From Nostoc sp. PCC 7107 (lineage in GTDB: Bacteria > Cyanobacteriota > Cyanobacteriia > Cyanobacteriales > Nostocaceae): a stretch of DNA of 64,000 nucleotides. A program made the position numbers and the translations under genes. How positions within the stretch are numbered: position 1 is the first letter of the stretch; each line of letters starts with the position of its first letter. The stretch is from NCBI RefSeq assembly GCF_000316625.1, contig NC_019676.1, positions 3,924,501-3,988,500 on the forward strand, read 5' to 3'. The notes below the pieces were generated by a model that did no database searches, was not told the origin of the DNA, and was given only the letters and a program-made list of their open reading frames with translations. This document shows, one piece after another, positions 59,406 through 64,000 of this stretch.

Positions 59406-60053
59406 TTACTTCTCAGTCCGTTCAAAAACTACTGAGAGATTATTGGCAGGCATTTTGTCAATCTGCTTCACGATAAGATTTTCTGTTCTAGCTACGGTTA
59501 TGACATCCTCTAAGTTACGCACACCCCATTCTGGGTTTTGGGCGCGCAGATATTCATCAAAAGCTGCATTACTTGGTGCTGTATGTTCTCCACCTTGTTT
59601 AAAAGGCCCATATAAGTAGAGGATACCACCAACAGGTAAGATGCGACTAGCCCCTGCCATCAGTCCTAAACAAGCTGACCAAGGTGAAATGTGAATCATA
59701 TTAATATTGACAATCGCCGTAATTGGTGAAGTATTTAGCCAGTTGGTTGTTGTTTCTTTCTCTACTACCCAAACTGGTTCTTTGACATCAAGCTCTAGCG
59801 GCGGATAAACATTCTGACATTGATAATGTTCAGTCCAGGCAACGATGCTGGCTCTGGCTTGAGGGCTAACATCTGTTGGCAGCCACAGACAATTTTTGAG
59901 TTTGGATGCAAAATATACTGCGTGTTCACCTGTACCACTGGCAATTTCCAAGACTGTACCACTCCCAGGCAAGACTTTTAAAAGTACTTCGAGAATTGGT
60001 TCACGATTGCGATCGGTGGCTGGGGCATATTGTCGTGCGTCTTGTGTTGTCAT
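59406..60053 (-). CDS. DUF938 SAM-dependent methyltransferase-like protein
   Basis: 215 residues. The N-terminal segment RQYAPATDRNREPILEVLL precedes the SAM-binding loop LEIASGTGEHAVYFASKLKN (about 36-55), with IHISPWSACLGLMAGASRIL and LYGPFKQGGEHTAPSNAAFD further on. This is the DUF938 methyltransferase family found in bacteria and animals (METTL26-like). The substrate is unknown. Its ATG overlaps the stop of the upstream truncated response regulator by 4 bp, suggesting cotranscription despite that gene's decay. Confidence 0.9.
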   Translation of the reverse strand: MTTQDARQYAPATDRNREPILEVLLKVLPGSGTVLEIASGTGEHAVYFASKLKNCLWLPTDVSPQARASIVAWTEHYQCQNVYPPLELDVKEPVWVVEKETTTNWLNTSPITAIVNINMIHISPWSACLGLMAGASRILPVGGILYLYGPFKQGGEHTAPSNAAFDEYLRAQNPEWGVRNLEDVITVARTENLIVKQIDKMPANNLSVVFERTEK

Positions 60054-60307
60054 TTGGGTGATTTTACTAGTTTATTATTTAATACAATTTCTTTATTTAG
60101 CACAGCTTCATAAAGAAATTGTATAACTTGCTGTATGACTGTATTTCTTGTCATAATAATGCTGACTACTTCATATCCTATCTTGTGTAAGTAACTTTCA
60201 ATTTCCCTGGCGACTAGGATTTCATCTTCTACTATCAAAATTCTGGCACTTGCCAAACTATTTTTCTGCTGATATCTGGGAATACTAAACAAAATCGCTT
60301 TCAGCAT
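60050..60307 (-). pseudogene. Truncated response-regulator receiver remnant
   Basis: About 85 residues from the start at 60307 (the ORF is open to 60328). The block SARILIVEDEILVAREIESYLHKIGYEVV is the first strand and helix of a receiver domain with the acidic pocket (Glu-Asp-Glu), but the phospho-acceptor Asp and the following core are gone, replaced by unrelated residues (IMTRNTVIQQVIQFLYEA). A perfect 15-bp inverted repeat (60082-60096 / 60110-60124) lies in its 3' part. It looks like a deletion fossil joined to repeat sequence. It overlaps the methyltransferase start. Confidence 0.7.
60082..60124. repeat. Perfect 15-bp inverted repeat inside the receiver remnant
   Basis: ATACAATTTCTTTAT (60082-60096) and ATAAAGAAATTGTAT (60110-60124) are exact inverses with a 13-nt loop. 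It lies within the 3' end of the truncated receiver ORF, just upstream (minus strand) of the DUF938 gene. It may be a small mobile hairpin or a relic of the deletion that truncated the regulator. Confidence 0.7.
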
Positions 60308-60317
60308 AAAAATAGTT

Positions 60318-63300
60318 ATGATTAGCACTCAAATAAATATTCCCGGATATATAGTTAATGAGCAAATTTATGATGGTTCGAGAACTGTAGTTTATCGAGC
60401 AGTTAAAGAAATTGACGACAAACCTGTTGTTATCAAACTACTGAAAAATTCTTACCCCAGCTTTGGCGAACTTGTACAATTCCGCAATCAGTATACAATA
60501 GCGAAAAATCTCAACTATCCCGGAATTATTCAAACTTATAATTTAGAATCTTGCCAAAATGGTTATATATTGGTGATGGAAGATTTTGGGGGAATTGCTC
60601 TCAAACAGTGGGGAGTGGAGAAAAACTCAGCATTTCTCCAGGAATTTTTAGAAATTGCGATCGCACTGTGCAACACCTTAGATATACTCTACCGAGAGCG
60701 GATTATTCACAAGGATATTAAACCCGCCAATATTTTAATTAATCCCGAAACTAAACAAGTAAAATTAATTGACTTTAGCATTGCATCACTTCTACCACGA
60801 GAAACGCAAACCCTTGTTAACCCCAACGTGTTGGAAGGAACACTGGCTTATATATCTCCTGAACAGACAGGGAGAATGAATCGAGGAATAGATTATCGCA
60901 CAGATTTTTATTCTTTGGGTGTAACTTTTTTTGAATTACTCACAGGTGAGTTACCATTTGCATCAAGTGATCCAATGGAATTGATACATTGTCACATTGC
61001 TAAAGCACCACAATTACTACATAAACTTAATTCCCACGTCCCATCTTTGCTATCGGAGATAGTCAATAAATTGATGGCAAAAAATGCCGAAGACCGTTAT
61101 CAAAGTGCATTGGGACTGAAATATGATTTAGAAAATTGTCTACATCAACTAAAAGCAACTAATGAAATTCAGAGATTTAAAATTGCTACTAGGGATGTGT
61201 GCGATCGCTTTATCATTCCTGATAAACTTTATGGACGAAAAGCTGAAGTAGAAACCTTACTTCAAGCATTTGAGCGAGTTAGCACTGGCGCAACAGAAAT
61301 GATGCTGGTGGCTGGTTTTTCGGGAATTGGAAAAACAGCAGTTGTTAATGAAGTGCATAAACCCATTGTCCGCCAACGGGGTTATTTTATTAAAGGCAAA
61401 TATGACCAATTTAATCGCAATATTCCCTTCAGTGCTTTTGTCCAAGCATTCCGCGATTTAATGAGACAATTAATTTCAGAATCTGATATACAGTTACAAA
61501 CTTGGAAAACCAAAATTTTGGAAGTTTTAGGTGATAATGGAAAAATTCTAATTGATGTCATTCCAGAGTTAGAACGTATTATAGGTAATCAACCGCCAGC
61601 TACCGAACTATCGGGAACTGCTGCTGAAAATAGATTTAATTTGCTCTTGCAAAAGTTTGTGCAAGTTTTTACCAATCAAGAACATCCCTTAGTCATATTT
61701 TTAGATGACTTGCAATGGGCAGATTCGGCATCGCTGAAATTGCTGCAACTGTTAATGCAAGACACAGAATATTTATTAATATTGGGTGCATATCGAGATA
61801 ATGAAGTATCACCAACTCACCCATTTATCCTGATTGTCGATGAGCTAAAAAAAACTGGAGCAGTAGTAAATAAAATTATCCTCCAACCATTAAGCAAAAT
61901 TAATCTCAATCAGCTAGTTGCAGATTCTCTAAATTGTGAATCATTGCTTGCTCAACCTTTGACAACATTAATCTATCAAAAAACGCAAGGTAATCCTTTT
62001 TTCGCCACCCAATTTCTCAAAGCCTTAAATAATGAGCATCTCATTACACTTGACTTAGAGTCACGACATTGGCAGTGTGATATTGCTCAGATTAAAGCTT
62101 TAGCCATTACTGATGATGTGGTGGAATTTATGTCCCTACAATTGCAAAAATTCCCCCCACAAACTCAAAATATTCTCAAACTAGCAGCTTGTATTGGGGC
62201 GCAGTTTGATTTGCAGACATTGGCGATTATTTCAGAACAAGTACTAGAAACAACGGCGGCTGATTTATGGAAAGCTTTGCAAGCCGGACTGATTATTCCA
62301 AATACAGAAATTTATAAATTTTTTGTTCAATCTGATAGTGCATCGATTTCTCATGCAGTAGTTAATCCAATTTATCGCTTTTTACATGACCGAGTTCAAC
62401 AAGCAGCTTATTCCCTAATTCCCAATAATCAAAAGCAAGCAACTCATCTCAAAATTGGACGGTTACTTCTACAAAAATCCTCAGAAATAGAAAAAGAAGA
62501 AAAGCTGTTTGATATTGTCGGGCATTTGAATCAAGGACAAGCATTAATTCATCAACAACAGGAACGAGAAGCTTTAGCAAAACTCAACTTGGAAGCTGGG
62601 AATAAAGCCAGAAATTCCACTGCATACACCGCAGCTAGAGAGTATTTTCAGACTGGAATTGAGTTATTAGAGGTTGATTGTTGGCACAATCAGTATGAAT
62701 TGACACTGAATTTATATGTTGCAGCAACAGAAGCTAGTTATTTAAATGGTGATTTTGACGGTATGGAACAACTTGCTGCGTTGGTATTGCAGCAAGCACA
62801 AACCATTCTCGACAAAGTGAAAATTTACGAAATTCAAATTGCAGCATTAACAGCTAGTAGCCAAATATTAGCAGCGATCGCAGTGGGCAGAGAAGCTGTA
62901 GGGCAATTGGGAATAGAATTACCCACTCAAGTAGACGAAATCACAATTGGCAAAGCCCTAGAAGCGGTTAAGCAGCAACTCCAAGGCCGAGAAATTGCCG
63001 CACTGATTGACTTACCAGTCATGAGTGAAGCCACGGCTCAAGCTGCAATACAAATATTAGGAATGTTGTTTCCACCAGTTTTGCTTGGAATGCCCAGTTT
63101 AATGCCCATTCTGGGCGCGACGATGGTGCGATTATCACTGGAGTTTGGCAATACTCCCGCCTCAATACCTGGCTATACAATTCATGGTATGGTGATGTGC
63201 GCCTTTTTTGGCGAAGTTGAAATTGGCTATGAGTTTGGTAAATTAGCCATATCCTTACTAGAGAAGTTGAATGCTCGCAGGATGAAGTGCGTCACTCTCA

Positions 63301-64000
63301 ACTTGTTCGGATCTTTCATCCAACATCGCCGACAAGCACTGTCAACAGCGCAACTCATCCAGAAAGAAAGCTATATGGCGGGGATGGAAACCGGCGATTT
63401 TCTCTATGCTGGCTATAGCATACAAGGGTATGCTTTTGTGGGGTTGTTTACTGGTGCAGAACTGCATAGCTTGGCATCTGAATTGTCTACTTATCATGCT
63501 GCTTTAGTTCAAGTCAAACAAGATTCGGCACGGATTTATTTAGAGATGGTGCAGCAAACAGTGGCACAATTTAGAGAAACGGTGAGCCAGCCTGATTGCT
63601 TAATTGGCAGTTTCTACGATGAAACAGTGATGTTTCCAAAGCACAAGCAAGACAAGGATCTCACTGCATTTGCCTTTACTTATTGCTACAAACTTTCGCT
63701 TGCCTACTCTTTTGGCAATTATCAGGCTGCTCTCGACTATATCATTCAAATTCAGTCTTATTTAATGGCAGTGTCAGGAATGATTATTGTTCCACTTTTC
63801 CATTTCTATGCTGCCCTAACTCAGCTTGCACTTGTTTCCAGCCAATCAGAAGCGGCGGAAATTATCGCCGAAGTCGAAAGTCATCAACAAACTCTGCATC
63901 AATGGGTGCAAGATGCCCCCATGAATCATTTACATAAATGGCATTTAGTTGAGGCGGAAAAATATCGTGTTGGCGGTGATAAATTAGCCGCAATGGAACA
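60318..64000 (+). CDS. HstK-like Ser/Thr kinase-ATPase-(histidine kinase) protein, 5' part
   Basis: Open from ATG 60318 to the window end: 1227 codons and still continuing. The N-terminal protein kinase domain (about 10-270) has RIIHKDIKPANILI (catalytic loop near 131) and the metal motif IDFS in place of DFG, with GTLAYISPEQTGRMN as the activation segment. An AAA/NACHT-like ATPase domain follows (from about 300), Walker A GFSGIGKTAV (near 332) and LVIFLDDLQWADSASLK as Walker B. A long helical TPR-like region then runs to the window edge. Such proteins usually end in GAF and histidine kinase domains, expected beyond 64000. Known Anabaena HstK proteins link Ser/Thr and His-Asp signalling. Confidence 0.9.
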   Translation, partial: MISTQINIPGYIVNEQIYDGSRTVVYRAVKEIDDKPVVIKLLKNSYPSFGELVQFRNQYTIAKNLNYPGIIQTYNLESCQNGYILVMEDFGGIALKQWGVEKNSAFLQEFLEIAIALCNTLDILYRERIIHKDIKPANILINPETKQVKLIDFSIASLLPRETQTLVNPNVLEGTLAYISPEQTGRMNRGIDYRTDFYSLGVTFFELLTGELPFASSDPMELIHCHIAKAPQLLHKLNSHVPSLLSEIVNKLMAKNAEDRYQSALGLKYDLENCLHQLKATNEIQRFKIATRDVCDRFIIPDKLYGRKAEVETLLQAFERVSTGATEMMLVAGFSGIGKTAVVNEVHKPIVRQRGYFIKGKYDQFNRNIPFSAFVQAFRDLMRQLISESDIQLQTWKTKILEVLGDNGKILIDVIPELERIIGNQPPATELSGTAAENRFNLLLQKFVQVFTNQEHPLVIFLDDLQWADSASLKLLQLLMQDTEYLLILGAYRDNEVSPTHPFILIVDELKKTGAVVNKIILQPLSKINLNQLVADSLNCESLLAQPLTTLIYQKTQGNPFFATQFLKALNNEHLITLDLESRHWQCDIAQIKALAITDDVVEFMSLQLQKFPPQTQNILKLAACIGAQFDLQTLAIISEQVLETTAADLWKALQAGLIIPNTEIYKFFVQSDSASISHAVVNPIYRFLHDRVQQAAYSLIPNNQKQATHLKIGRLLLQKSSEIEKEEKLFDIVGHLNQGQALIHQQQEREALAKLNLEAGNKARNSTAYTAAREYFQTGIELLEVDCWHNQYELTLNLYVAATEASYLNGDFDGMEQLAALVLQQAQTILDKVKIYEIQIAALTASSQILAAIAVGREAVGQLGIELPTQVDEITIGKALEAVKQQLQGREIAALIDLPVMSEATAQAAIQILGMLFPPVLLGMPSLMPILGATMVRLSLEFGNTPASIPGYTIHGMVMCAFFGEVEIGYEFGKLAISLLEKLNARRMKCVTLNLFGSFIQHRRQALSTAQLIQKESYMAGMETGDFLYAGYSIQGYAFVGLFTGAELHSLASELSTYHAALVQVKQDSARIYLEMVQQTVAQFRETVSQPDCLIGSFYDETVMFPKHKQDKDLTAFAFTYCYKLSLAYSFGNYQAALDYIIQIQSYLMAVSGMIIVPLFHFYAALTQLALVSSQSEAAEIIAEVESHQQTLHQWVQDAPMNHLHKWHLVEAEKYRVGGDKLAAME

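Overview
This looks like chromosomal DNA of a filamentous, probably heterocyst-forming cyanobacterium of the Nostoc/Anabaena group. The evidence is a complete phycobilisome core operon (apcE-apcA-apcB-apcC), a carboxysomal-type beta carbonic anhydrase, cyanobacterial and green-lineage families (CGLD27/DUF1230, DUF3110, DUF1400), frequent GCGATCGC (HIP1) octamers, AT-rich spacers with heptamer-like repeats, and part of a very large kinase/ATPase/histidine kinase of the HstK type. No species is named because no database search was possible.

Layout. 1-10.7 kb is a cell-surface polysaccharide locus: a small glycosyltransferase-like protein, two diverged copies of a pair of GT4 glycosyltransferases flanking an O-antigen ligase/polymerase-like membrane protein, then a nucleotidyltransferase-fold protein and a secreted GH30-like glycosidase on the other strand. 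11.5-16.0 kb holds murQ, a DUF3110 protein and a large TPR-CHAT protease-like protein. 16.1-21.5 kb is the apcEABC cluster on the minus strand, closed by a strong terminator. 22-31.4 kb carries accessory and housekeeping genes: a secreted small protein, an ankyrin-repeat protein with a separate C-terminal half, a DUF1400 alpha/beta hydrolase, an M28 peptidase, and a translationally coupled SafE-like/secreted protein pair. 31.4-37.1 kb has galE, membrane proteins, an ABC exporter and a polyprenyl-phosphate sugar transferase, which probably also serve envelope polysaccharides. 38-44.3 kb is a signalling block of three histidine kinases plus surE. 45-47.3 kb has a CADD-like putative diiron protein and a DUF697-like GTPase.

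47.3-48.7 kb holds a wrecked IS110-family insertion sequence next to an initiator tRNA-Met gene. 48.7-50.7 kb is rsfS-CGLD27-asparaginase II. Another GT4 gene and the carbonic anhydrase gene follow. The latter is trailed by a perfect 17-bp inverted repeat with a HIP1 octamer in each arm. 54-60.3 kb has two tiny ORFs, an aldo/keto reductase remnant, an ArsB/NhaD-like permease, a divergent PNPOx-like/MocR pair, a DUF938 methyltransferase and a decayed response regulator. From 60.3 kb to the end runs the 5' part of the HstK-like gene.

Small non-autonomous repeats occur throughout: three MITE-like units of about 90-105 bp, a GTAGGRTGTGTTA palindromic unit, and heptamer-type spacer repeats. I found no CRISPR array and no clear defence island. 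The best candidates for something under-described are the degenerate IS110 with structured upstream DNA (a possible fossil bridge RNA), the CADD-like diiron protein, the ankyrin protein's C-terminal half, the TPR-CHAT protein, and the paralogous GT-pair arrangement.
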